Below are positions 56,132-64,000 of a stretch of DNA of 64,000 nucleotides, one piece after another. Both the position numbers and the translations under genes were made by a program. The stretch covers positions 1,922,001 to 1,986,000 of the forward strand of contig JADJXD010000001.1 in assembly GCA_016715985.1 (NCBI GenBank). Reading direction: 5' to 3'. How positions within the stretch are numbered: the first letter of the stretch is position 1; every line of letters begins with the position of its first letter. The DNA comes from Saprospiraceae bacterium (GTDB lineage Bacteria > Bacteroidota > Bacteroidia > Chitinophagales > Saprospiraceae). The notes under the pieces are model-generated. The model worked only from the letters and a program-made list of their open reading frames with translations, did not search any database and had not been told where the DNA came from.

Positions 56132-57622
56132 ATGCATAAATATATTTTTATTACAATCATGCTCATTTGCTTTTGTCTCACTATTGAAAATGTGCGGTCT
56201 CAGTCCGATTTCAATATTGAGTTTTTAGGAGATTTTGGCTGTACAGGCGTCGATATGATATATGAAGATGTTAACTATTATTATACGATAGGTTATGCCC
56301 AGAAATCAGGAAAACCAGAGGTAGGAATTATGGTGAATAATCATAAAAAGGAAAACGGAAAATTGGTACATACTGCTTATTTTGATGTGGAAGGTGCATG
56401 GCTCGGTGTTGGAGCACGTACCGGTGTGATTCAAATAGAGAATAAACTTATGTTTGGGTTAGTAGGCAGAGGTATTCTTTATTTGTTACAATATGATAAA
56501 ATTCAAAGATCAATTAGCATAAAGGATACAATAATTCAGGATAGCGGTATGTATGTACATGATCTTGTACTGGATAATGAGGGTAATATGATATGCTCAT
56601 ACACCGTAGCAGGTGCGGATCAAAGAGGCGTCATTACTGTCTTTAAACCGGACGGAACAAAAACCCACTACCCTATTGATAACACAGGATTGATATGGTA
56701 TGGTGGTAAGATGTATCCGGCTGAAAACGGGAATTGGTATTTTGTCACACAGTGGTTTCCTGCACTTAATGATCATAGTCTGGTAGTGGCAGAATTGGAT
56801 AGCGCATTCAATGTACTCTGGACTTGGCAGTCACCGTGGGCTGATCGTATCTATTCGGCAAAATACATTTTACCAATAGCAGATAATCAATTATTGATAA
56901 TGGCTAATGGAGATGATCATGATTCAATAAAGAATACAATAGCATATGTTCAATGGATTTATCGGTTTGACCTGAAGAGTCGTCAGGTGCTCTGGCGCAG
57001 GCATTATGGCTACCCTGCCAGCAGGACTATCACGCATGGAGGGCAGATAGTACGCTCACATCAGGATAGTGCGTATCTGATGTGTACGACTGCTGTACTG
57101 GCAGGCTCCACCCGGGACAATTATGTACTTGCCGGACGTGCCGCAAAATTCAGAGACAACGGAGATGCCGTCTGGAGTAAAGACTATGTATATCATAGTG
57201 AAGATGGCAATACCAATGATTTTGTATCTATGATGCCTACTCAGGATGGAAATTACTTATTGGGCGGATATATACTCTCGACAAAGTGCCTGAGCTGGCT
57301 GGTCAAAATAGATGAAGATGGACGAATATTACCATTAGATACTACATCTTCATCAGAAGAGTATATTGAGATCGACCGGACAAAAAGAATTAAGATATAT
57401 CCCAATCCGGTGTCTGACATCCTGTATATAAGCCAGAATGAGACAGCCAATGTACACTATACACTGATAGATATGCAGGGACTGACCATAAAATCTATAT
57501 TTGTAAGTGGAGCTGATACAGAGATCATGTGGGATGTGTCTCAGGTTCCCCAGGGTATGTATGTTCTGAGAATGGAGCAGGAAGGCAGATTGTTGGGTAG
57601 CAGGAGAGTGGTGAAGAAGTAG
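56132..57622 (+). CDS. Secreted propeller-like protein with T9SS sorting domain
   Basis: A 496-residue exported protein: signal peptide (MHKYIFITIMLICFCLTIENVRSQ), ~390 residues of WD/PQQ-like repeated strands (e.g. YYYTIGYAQKSGKPEVGI, LDNEGNMICSYTV, YLLGGYILS), then a T9SS type A sorting domain of ~80 residues (IKIYPNPVSDILYIS, VPQGMYVLRMEQ). A beta-propeller exposed on the cell surface is likely; ligand unknown. Monocistronic; a repeat region follows. Confidence 0.85.
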   Translation: MHKYIFITIMLICFCLTIENVRSQSDFNIEFLGDFGCTGVDMIYEDVNYYYTIGYAQKSGKPEVGIMVNNHKKENGKLVHTAYFDVEGAWLGVGARTGVIQIENKLMFGLVGRGILYLLQYDKIQRSISIKDTIIQDSGMYVHDLVLDNEGNMICSYTVAGADQRGVITVFKPDGTKTHYPIDNTGLIWYGGKMYPAENGNWYFVTQWFPALNDHSLVVAELDSAFNVLWTWQSPWADRIYSAKYILPIADNQLLIMANGDDHDSIKNTIAYVQWIYRFDLKSRQVLWRRHYGYPASRTITHGGQIVRSHQDSAYLMCTTAVLAGSTRDNYVLAGRAAKFRDNGDAVWSKDYVYHSEDGNTNDFVSMMPTQDGNYLLGGYILSTKCLSWLVKIDEDGRILPLDTTSSSEEYIEIDRTKRIKIYPNPVSDILYISQNETANVHYTLIDMQGLTIKSIFVSGADTEIMWDVSQVPQGMYVLRMEQEGRLLGSRRVVKK

Positions 57623-57719
57623 GTGTTTCTAAAACTACTTAAAATATTTAATTTAAATTTTAACATCAATTGTTAAAAAATTGATTACTTCCATAATTTA
57701 TAGTTGAAGTTGTATAAAT

Positions 57720-57975
57720 CATAGCTTCTTTTTCTTTTGTCTTGATACAAAAGAAACAAAAGATCAAGGCTGTAACGCCTCAGCCTAAAATCACTCCGTA
57801 AAACCTAAATTCAAAAAACTCGCCTATTGGGTCGCTCATGTTCTTTACTTTAGTGACACTTCGTTACTTTATGCTCTTGATAATTTTTAGTTTTGGCTCA
57901 GACAGTTTTGAATTTTTAACGGTTTTACTGCACGATTTTTTAACGGCTGATTCGTTAAGGCCAAATACGCACGTT
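57720..57975. repeat. Bacteroidota-type intergenic repeat with inverted parts
   Basis: Non-coding. It opens with TCTTTTGT-CTTGAT-ACAAAAGA (57733-57754, perfect 8-bp stem). Further inside, AATC-x-GTAAAACC-x-AAATTCAAAA (about 57788-57820) is matched in reverse by the segment at 57909-57940, giving a long imperfect foldback. Short repeats of this kind (e.g. CTTTTGTCTTGATACAAAAG) are scattered in Bacteroidota genomes and may be small non-autonomous elements. Confidence 0.55.
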
Positions 57976-58073
57976 CAATCTGTTATAGATTAAAATCTTT
58001 TGATGTAGTTTTTTTTTCCACAAAATAATTTACAATTTAATTCAAAATGTTGCACACACGATTAACTGCTTCA

Positions 58074-59117
58074 TTAAACCTTCACAGATTGTTGCTCAAG
58101 TTCAATTGTAAATTTCTGCGCATCCATTGTTGCGCCTGTTCCGATTGGAAAGGTGCAGATATCTGATACATGACCGAAACTAAATCCATAAAAGCAGGGT
58201 ATATTGAGTTGGCTCAGTTTTTCAGAGATGGTTTTTTTGAGAGTAAATGAAAGATCACTTTCTTTAGCTTCACAGTCATGAAATACACCCAAGATGATTC
58301 CTGCCGCTTTACTGATATCCGTAGCCTGAATCATTTGTGTCAGCATCCGGTCTATCCGGTAGGGCTTTTCTCCCACATCTTCGATAAAAACTATTTTATT
58401 TTTATATGTCGGAGCATATTTGGTACCGATCAGTGCGACGAGAAGCGATAAGTTTCCACCGGTCAAAATGCCGGAAGCAACACCCTTGGTAATGGTATAT
58501 ATATCCTGTTGGAATTTCTGATCAGATTGTTCAGTATAAGGGATTTTAAGTGGTATAGTCGTATTTCCAAATAAAACAGATTCTACTGTTATGGCAGAAT
58601 ATGGGGTAAAAATATTGGAGATAGCTACCGGTCCATGAAACGTTATCAATCCCGTTTTCTGATGAATCGCCAGCAATAACGCAGTTACATCGCTATAACC
58701 AATAATAATCTTTGGATTTTTACGAATCAGTTTATAATCCAGCATCGGTAGCAATCTGGTGCAACCATAACCGCCTCTCAGACACCACACAGCTTTTACA
58801 TCCGTATCTGCAATCATTTTGTGCAGATCATCGAGCCTTTCCTGATCCGTACCGGCAAGATAACCGTTCCTTTTAAAAACGGTTTCAGTATAAACCGGCA
58901 CTAATCCCAGGTTTTCAAGATTGGTGACGGCATTTTGAAATTTTTCAGGCTGTATGGGACTTCCGGGTGCTATCAGTCCGACTTTATCTCCTTTTTTAAG
59001 TGCAGGTGGTTTTATCATTTTTTGTGAAATACAGGATGATGCATTACTTTCTTCCAGTAATATAGAACCCATTGCGGGTGTTAAAACAACAAGTTTACCG
59101 AAAGACCTTCTGTCCAT
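58074..59117 (-). CDS. LD-carboxypeptidase (S66 family), possibly Tat-exported
   Basis: Cuts the L,D-peptide bond of murein tetrapeptides during peptidoglycan recycling. Catalytic Ser142 lies in GYSDVTALL; GLIAPGSPI, WCLRGGYGC and EDVGEKPYRIDRML are family markers, and a Glu/His dyad follows. The N-terminus MDRRSFGKLVVLTPAMG resembles a twin-arginine signal, unusual for this mostly cytoplasmic family, so the enzyme may work in the periplasm. It is last in the leftward group isomerase - parE - DUF3820 - LD-carboxypeptidase. Confidence 0.85.
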   Translation of the reverse strand: MDRRSFGKLVVLTPAMGSILLEESNASSCISQKMIKPPALKKGDKVGLIAPGSPIQPEKFQNAVTNLENLGLVPVYTETVFKRNGYLAGTDQERLDDLHKMIADTDVKAVWCLRGGYGCTRLLPMLDYKLIRKNPKIIIGYSDVTALLLAIHQKTGLITFHGPVAISNIFTPYSAITVESVLFGNTTIPLKIPYTEQSDQKFQQDIYTITKGVASGILTGGNLSLLVALIGTKYAPTYKNKIVFIEDVGEKPYRIDRMLTQMIQATDISKAAGIILGVFHDCEAKESDLSFTLKKTISEKLSQLNIPCFYGFSFGHVSDICTFPIGTGATMDAQKFTIELEQQSVKV

Positions 59118-59168
59118 AGATTAATGCATTGTACAAGAATGATTTTTAAACATACTCTTTGTTATCTA

Positions 59169-59414
59169 CTATGGTTTTATACGATCCAGTAGATGATCCA
59201 GTCCATTGGTTTTAATGACAAACACTGTGGAAAGCAACATGCCCAGTCTCCCCTCCGGAAATCCCTGTGTGGACATCCATTCCAGATAGAATACCGGAAT
59301 ATTTCTGATGATGGTGCCTTTATATTTTCCGTAAGGCATGCGTGTTCGCACAATATCTGTCAAAATCGTCGGATCCGGTTTTTGTTCCATCTGTCCGTTT
59401 TTATTCAGCTTCAA
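59169..59414 (-). CDS. DUF3820 family small protein
   Basis: An 81-residue protein whose core (TRMPYGKYKGTIIRNIP, FYLEWM, GFPEGRLGMLLSTV, NGLDHLLDRIK) matches DUF3820, a small domain of unknown exact function. Its start as given overlaps the end of parE by 14 bases; a second Met eight codons in would avoid this. The next gene follows 51 bases on. Confidence 0.8.
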   Translation of the reverse strand: MKLNKNGQMEQKPDPTILTDIVRTRMPYGKYKGTIIRNIPVFYLEWMSTQGFPEGRLGMLLSTVFVIKTNGLDHLLDRIKP

Positions 59415-61299
59415 CAGGAATGATGTCGATTACTTCTTCTTCGCTCATGATCTGATCCAACTCAAATTTCAGATTCTCAATGATAAATACCTGACGTTCC
59501 GGCGTGTTTTTGCCCATATAATAAGACAGGAGATCTTCGATTTTGGTTTTCTCACCCAGGATGACAGGTTCCAGCCGGATATTATCTCCTATAAAATCTT
59601 CAAATTCATTCGGAGATATTTCACCCAATCCTTTAAATCGGGTAATCTCCGGTTTGCCTCTCAGATTTTTAATGGCTTCCTGCTTTTCCTGTTCGCTGTA
59701 ACAATAGTAAGTTTTCTGCTTATCGCGTACCCTGAATAATGGTGTGTCTAAGATAAACAGATGCCCGTGTTTGACCAGATCAGGAAAAAACTGCAGGAAA
59801 AAAGTGAGCAGCAAAAGCCTGATGTGCATACCATCCACATCGGCATCTGTAGCGATTACGACACGGTTATACCTCAGATTTTCAATGCCATCTTCGATAT
59901 CCAATGCATGTTGAAGCAGATTCAGTTCTTCATTCTGATATACTACTTTTTTTGTCATACCAAAACAATTGAGCGGCTTTCCCCGCAAACTGAATACAGC
60001 CTGCGTCATCACATTTCTTGCTTTGGTAATGGACCCACTGGCCGAATCTCCTTCCGTAATAAATATGGTGCTCGCTAATTTGAATTCATCTTCGGTTTTT
60101 TTCCCGTCCGTAAGATGGGCACGACAATCACGCAATTTTTTATTATGAATATTGGCCTTTTTTGCCCGCTGATTAGCGATTTTTTTGATATCCGCTATTT
60201 CCTTTCTTTCTCTCTCAGATTGCTGAATTTTTCTCAAAAGAGCATCAGCAACTTCTTTGTTTTTGTGGAGATAGTTGTCCAGATTGGTTTTGAGAAAATC
60301 GATCACGAATGATCGGATAGTCGGTGCATTTTCAGGTGACATATTCTGAGACCCCAGTTTGGTTTTCGTCTGCGACTCAAATACCGGTTCTTCTATTTTT
60401 ATACTCAAAGCCGCCACGATAGAAGTCTGTACGTCTCTTGAGTCAAAGGGTTTATTATAAAATTCCCGCAGCGTTTTGACGATCGCTTCTCTGAAAGCAG
60501 CGAGATGCGTACCGCCTTGCGTCGTATTCTGCCCATTGACAAATGAATAATATTCTTCTCCGTATTGTGTACTATGCGACAGCGCTATTTCGATATCTTC
60601 CCCAACTAAATGGATGATCGGGTAAAGCAGGTTTTCAACATTCGTTTTTCGTTCCAGCAAATCCAGCAAACCATTTTTTGAAACCAACGTTTTGCCGTTG
60701 TAATTCAACTTCAGGCCTGCATTGAGATATGCGTAATTCCAGAGTTGATTTTCTACATACTCCGAACGAAACTTATAATTTTTAAAAATAGTATCGTCTG
60801 CATTAAACTCTATTAAAGTGCCGTTGGGTTCTGTAGTTTTGGAAATTTTCTGATCTGTGACCAATTCACCTTTTGTAAACTCTGCCAGTTTTGACTCGCC
60901 ATCCCGAAAAGACTGCACTCTGAAATAACTGGACAATGCATTGACAGCCTTGGTACCTACACCGTTCAAACCGACTGATTTCTTAAAAGCTTTGGAATCG
61001 TATTTTCCGCCTGTATTGATTTTGGATACACAATCCACCACTTTTCCCAATGGAATTCCCCTCCCGTAATCGCGGATAAAAACCCTTCCATTTTCGATTT
61101 TGATATCGACGCTTTTGCCATTTCCCATGACAAATTCATCGATGCAATTGTCCACTACTTCTTTGAGAAGAATATAAATGCCGTCATCCTGCGAAGAACC
61201 ATCACCGAGCTTTCCGATATACATGCCCGGTCTGAGTCTGATATGCTCTTTCCAGTCTAAGCTTTTGATATTGTCTTCTGTATATAATACTGCACTCAT
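59401..61299 (-). CDS. parE: DNA topoisomerase IV subunit B
   Basis: ATPase subunit of a type IIA topoisomerase that unlinks daughter chromosomes. GHKL motifs EVVDNCIDE, DYGRGIP and GLNGVGTKAVNALS build the ATP pocket; the TOPRIM part shows TEGDSASG and DADVDGMHIR; GLGEISPNEF is near the end. At 632 residues and without the long GyrB insert it fits ParE better than GyrB. parC is not in the window. It follows the isomerase gene by 36 bases. Confidence 0.9.
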   Translation of the reverse strand: MSAVLYTEDNIKSLDWKEHIRLRPGMYIGKLGDGSSQDDGIYILLKEVVDNCIDEFVMGNGKSVDIKIENGRVFIRDYGRGIPLGKVVDCVSKINTGGKYDSKAFKKSVGLNGVGTKAVNALSSYFRVQSFRDGESKLAEFTKGELVTDQKISKTTEPNGTLIEFNADDTIFKNYKFRSEYVENQLWNYAYLNAGLKLNYNGKTLVSKNGLLDLLERKTNVENLLYPIIHLVGEDIEIALSHSTQYGEEYYSFVNGQNTTQGGTHLAAFREAIVKTLREFYNKPFDSRDVQTSIVAALSIKIEEPVFESQTKTKLGSQNMSPENAPTIRSFVIDFLKTNLDNYLHKNKEVADALLRKIQQSERERKEIADIKKIANQRAKKANIHNKKLRDCRAHLTDGKKTEDEFKLASTIFITEGDSASGSITKARNVMTQAVFSLRGKPLNCFGMTKKVVYQNEELNLLQHALDIEDGIENLRYNRVVIATDADVDGMHIRLLLLTFFLQFFPDLVKHGHLFILDTPLFRVRDKQKTYYCYSEQEKQEAIKNLRGKPEITRFKGLGEISPNEFEDFIGDNIRLEPVILGEKTKIEDLLSYYMGKNTPERQVFIIENLKFELDQIMSEEEVIDIIPVEAE

Positions 61300-61335
61300 A
61301 ATATTCTGAATAAAATCTGATTTGAATTAAAATAT

Positions 61336-62331
61336 TTAAATTTCGGACTTTGCAAGGATATCTTTCAATTGATTGATAACGTCTATTTCTGAAGCATTTA
61401 CCCCCGAACCAACGGCCAGATACCAGCTAATCCAGTCTCCCAAATGTGTCAGATACATCATTTTTTCGGTACGTGATTGCCCTTTGGAATATACTTCCAC
61501 AATAGAATTCGTATATTTGGTAAGCAGCTTCTTTACAAAATCTGTTCTTGTAATAACACGTTTGTTGTCATCTTTGTTTCTCAGAAAGACAACGGCCAAT
61601 TGTTCGTTGGCGTTTTTCCAACCTACAATCTCATTGTGATTCATTTCCGGTATGGAATGATGCCACGAAAGCATTTTGCTGTTTTCATTGATTTGCTGAC
61701 GCCACCTCAAAGCTATGGGTTCCGTTTTATCAGCGCTATAAATTATGACTGTTTTGTTAAGCAAAAGCTGGGCAATTCTTTCTGCCTTCAGCTTAATTTC
61801 TTCCTGTTCGAATTTAAGAAGGTCAGCAGAAGTTTTAATGTTTTCAATAATTTGCCGACCTATTAAACCCAACTTATTTAAAAGAATTAATTGTGCTACC
61901 AACGAGTAACCCAGACAAGCACGTGGCGATGGCTGACCGGCAGGAAGCTGAATGATATCCAGTTGGTTTGTTCGGGCTATATCCAGTATTTTTCCACCGG
62001 ATGAAATGCAAACAATTTTTGCACCTGTACTTTTCAGTTGGTTCAGAGCACTCACTGTTTCTTCAGTATTTCCAGAATAAGAAGACACTATTGCGAGGGT
62101 ATTTTTATCTATCCATGCAGGTATATCATAGCTCTTTTTTACTATATAGGGAACCGCACACTCATCACTGATAATTTCTGAAACATAATCACCGCCGATA
62201 CCTGAGCCGCCCATTCCTGCTACAAACACTTTAAAGATCGGAAATTCAGCTTTTCTGATTTCGATTTCATGGGAGGTCTCTAATGCTTCTCTGAGTTGCG
62301 CCGGAAATTGTTTGATTAATTGATCCATCAT
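61336..62331 (-). CDS. Bifunctional phosphoglucose/phosphomannose isomerase (SIS domain)
   Basis: The 331-residue protein is made of two SIS halves: VFVAGMGGSGIGGDYV, SSYSGNTEETVSAL (substrate loop), PRACLGYSLVAQL, and the C-terminal half with IPEMNHNEIVGW carrying the catalytic Glu/His. It interconverts fructose-6-phosphate with glucose-6-phosphate or mannose-6-phosphate. This short form is typical of archaea and some Bacteroidota. A TATTTTTG box at 62367-62374 lies just upstream. Confidence 0.9.
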   Translation of the reverse strand: MMDQLIKQFPAQLREALETSHEIEIRKAEFPIFKVFVAGMGGSGIGGDYVSEIISDECAVPYIVKKSYDIPAWIDKNTLAIVSSYSGNTEETVSALNQLKSTGAKIVCISSGGKILDIARTNQLDIIQLPAGQPSPRACLGYSLVAQLILLNKLGLIGRQIIENIKTSADLLKFEQEEIKLKAERIAQLLLNKTVIIYSADKTEPIALRWRQQINENSKMLSWHHSIPEMNHNEIVGWKNANEQLAVVFLRNKDDNKRVITRTDFVKKLLTKYTNSIVEVYSKGQSRTEKMMYLTHLGDWISWYLAVGSGVNASEIDVINQLKDILAKSEI

Positions 62332-62366
62332 ATTATGATAAGTTAAAGTAACTTTTTGTTAAACTG

Positions 62367-62374
62367 CAAAAATA
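62367..62374 (-). promoter_or_regulatory. -7 box for the isomerase-parE group
   Basis: TATTTTTG on the minus strand, 35 bases before the ATG at 62331; matches TAnnTTTG. Confidence 0.45.
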
Positions 62375-62457
62375 TGAAATTATTTTGTAATATGACATGA
62401 TAATACAATGTTAAACAATTGAACCAAATCCATCAAATAAATATTTGGATAATAAGT

Positions 62458-62823
62458 ATGTCAAAACAACAGAAAATAGGCAAAATTGGCGAAGATGCCG
62501 CTACGATCTATCTCATCAGTCAGGGATATCAGATTCTGGAACGCAACTGGAGATTCAGCCGTGCAGAAATAGATATTATTGCTAAAGACGGAGCAGTATT
62601 GGTTTTTGTGGAAGTCAAAGCAAAATCATACACTTTTTTTGGTTCGCCGGAAGAAAGTATTTCCACTTATAAAGAAAATCTCATTATTGATGCTGCCGGC
62701 AGGTACATGGAACAAATAAATCATGATTGGGAAATCAGATTTGATATTGTTTCTATTGTATTTGATAAAAATCTGGTTCCGGATATCCGGCATTATAAAG
62801 ATGCTTTTTATCCCGGAATGTGA
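62458..62823 (+). CDS. yraN: YraN family protein (UPF0102)
   Basis: A 121-residue nuclease-fold protein: KIGKIGEDAATIYLISQGYQ, RAEIDIIAKDGAVLVFVEVK (the D...E-x-K restriction-like pattern) and IRFDIVSIVFDK. I take ATG at 62458 (MSKQQKIG); an earlier start would add 13 residues of no family likeness. Role not fully known; often linked to DNA processing. Confidence 0.85.
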   Translation: MSKQQKIGKIGEDAATIYLISQGYQILERNWRFSRAEIDIIAKDGAVLVFVEVKAKSYTFFGSPEESISTYKENLIIDAAGRYMEQINHDWEIRFDIVSIVFDKNLVPDIRHYKDAFYPGM

Positions 62824-62878
62824 GTACGGTTTTCCCAATAACCAATGTTTGTCACTCATGATTTCAATTTTTTTTGTA

Positions 62879-63018
62879 TTTCAATTGCCACATGGCTTTA
62901 GCCTGTGGTAAAAATTATCATATATAAATTGGCTTTAGCCAAACATAAATTACATTTTTGGCTAAAGCCAGACTTAGTTATTTATTTTACCACCAGCTAA
63001 AGCTGATGGCAATTGAAA
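62879..63018. repeat. Nested inverted-repeat element (GGCTTTAGCC type)
   Basis: Outer arms of ~33 bases (62880-62912 and 62985-63017, CAATTGCCA...CTTTAG...GTGGTAAA) pair imperfectly. Inside lies a perfect 14-bp pair TGGCTTTAGCCAAA (62930-62943) / TTTGGCTAAAGCCA (62957-62970). The whole can fold as a cruciform or a branched RNA. It has no open frame, lies between two rightward genes and looks like a REP/MITE-type element. Confidence 0.75.
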
Positions 63019-63130
63019 GCAACACATTCGTCAAATTCTTTTAACCTATTTCTTCATCTGTTACAATCTGATATTCACACTCCATCAAACAGATATAGGT
63101 GTTTTTATGAAAAATGACTAATATTGCCCC

Positions 63131-64000
63131 ATGAATTTAACCTTTACGATTGCAAGGAGATACCTGCTCAGTAAAAAAAGTACAAATGCCATCAATATCA
63201 TCACCTGGATTTCCGTGATTGGCATGTCTATTGGCACAGCAGCACTCATCCTTATATTGTCTGTTTTTAATGGTTTTGAAGGATTGCTGTCCGGAATGCT
63301 CAATAGTTTTAATCCCGATTTGAAAGTTACATTGATTGAAGGAAAATATATCAGCAAAGACAGTATAGATAACGACGCCATTTTGCAGATAAAAGGAGTG
63401 GATAAAATTTCTTATACCCTGGAAGAGACATCCTTTTTTTCATATAAAGGTTCGCAGGAAGTAGGAATAATCAAAGGTGTGGACAAAAATTTTGAATATG
63501 TCACGCGTATAGATTCTATGTTATTGATGGGGCAATTCAAACTGGAAGATGAACAAATCAACTATTGTGTATTGGGTTCCGGTATCAATACCAAACTATC
63601 AGTCAATCCCAGTGACCCGTTGACGCCGGTGACGGCATATATGTATTCCAGATTTCCCAAAGGACCGTTGGGCAAAGACTTTAAAACAATGTCGGTGTAT
63701 CCTTCGGGTGTATTTTCTGTGGGTAGTGATGTAGATATGGCATACATTCTTGTGAGCTTTGATGCAGTTAATCATCTCTTAGATATGGAAGATCATTTCA
63801 GTGCCATTGAACTAAGGCTTTCTTCGCCTTCAGATGAAAAATTTGTAACAAAGGAACTGATAAAAATCCTGGGCGATAAATTTGAAATCCGCAACAGATA
63901 TCAGCAGGACGAAGGTTTTCTGAAGATTATGAATATAGAAAAGTGGGTCAGCTACCTGATAGCATGTCTGACCTTACTGATCATAGCCTTTAATCTGGTG
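63131..64000 (+). CDS. LolC/LolE-type ABC transporter permease (3' partial)
   Basis: The frame runs from ATG at 63131 past the window end (290 codons visible). It begins with FTIARRYLLSKKSTNAINII, then a first membrane helix (ISVIGMSIGTAALILILSVF) and NGFEGLL, all marks of LolC/E lipoprotein-releasing permeases. A large periplasmic MacB-like domain follows, and helix two starts at SYLIACLTLLIIAFNLV. It should take part in sorting lipoproteins to the outer membrane with a LolD ATPase, not in this window. Confidence 0.9.
   Translation, partial: MNLTFTIARRYLLSKKSTNAINIITWISVIGMSIGTAALILILSVFNGFEGLLSGMLNSFNPDLKVTLIEGKYISKDSIDNDAILQIKGVDKISYTLEETSFFSYKGSQEVGIIKGVDKNFEYVTRIDSMLLMGQFKLEDEQINYCVLGSGINTKLSVNPSDPLTPVTAYMYSRFPKGPLGKDFKTMSVYPSGVFSVGSDVDMAYILVSFDAVNHLLDMEDHFSAIELRLSSPSDEKFVTKELIKILGDKFEIRNRYQQDEGFLKIMNIEKWVSYLIACLTLLIIAFNLV

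Noticed and set aside
1..64000. tRNA or rRNA genes
   Set aside because: No segment with tRNA arms (GGTTCGAATCC-type T-arm with acceptor stem) or rRNA core sequence was recognised, although short tRNAs can be missed by eye.

Overview
The window looks like a chromosome segment of a Bacteroidota bacterium, probably from the Saprospiria/Sphingobacteria side. The evidence is low GC, many Bacteroidota-type promoter boxes (TAnnTTTG), secreted proteins with C-terminal type IX secretion (T9SS) sorting domains, a SusC/TonB-type outer-membrane receptor, a mevalonate-type GHMP kinase, a CarB without its C-terminal regulatory domain, and many short-loop hairpin repeats between genes. The species cannot be named from the sequence alone.

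Layout. 1-8 kb: the 3' part of a T9SS-sorted ELWxxDGT-type protein, then a 1966-residue secreted protein made of about 15 Cys-containing repeats. 8.2-10.1 kb: a wrecked RHS gene, cut by two short hairpin-rich insertions, whose last part is still open and carries an M91 (NleD-like) zinc-protease toxin domain, followed by a one-base-overlapping lipoprotein that may be its immunity protein. 10.1-12.4 kb: four tandem copies (about 510-560 bp each) of a hairpin-mosaic repeat whose last TAACTTTG box lies just upstream of a secreted amidohydrolase. 13.7-19.2 kb: mobile DNA. An IS1634-family element has perfect 13-bp inverted ends and 215-bp exact direct repeats on both sides, and an IS4-type element is nested inside its transposase gene. 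Next comes a group II intron placed directly behind a transcription terminator. All three mobile-element proteins are broken by single-base shifts.

19.3-43 kb is mostly conserved metabolism: a large acyl-CoA dehydrogenase, carB, a short-chain dehydrogenase, secreted M28 peptidase and endonuclease I, a START-domain plus polysaccharide deacetylase pair, gltX converging on the thrABC operon, an M3 oligopeptidase, a TonB-dependent receptor, and a PQQ-type sugar dehydrogenase with a TonB-like partner. 43-48 kb: a mevalonate-type GHMP kinase, a 51-residue membrane protein, an outer-membrane barrel, and a MerR regulator with a degenerate B12 domain. That regulator is separated from a YceI lipoprotein gene by a perfect 10-bp inverted repeat.

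47.9-51.9 kb holds the most system-like locus: an ECF sigma factor, a membrane-anchored TPR/anti-sigma-like protein and a large lipoprotein ending in an intact CHAT (caspase-like) protease domain. The rest (52-64 kb) is housekeeping: rnhB, a second acyl-CoA dehydrogenase overlapping an M50 site-2-type protease with CBS region, a T9SS-sorted propeller-like protein, a leftward cluster (phosphoglucose/phosphomannose isomerase, parE, DUF3820, LD-carboxypeptidase), yraN, and the start of a LolC/E-type ABC permease running off the end. No rRNA, tRNA or CRISPR array was seen.
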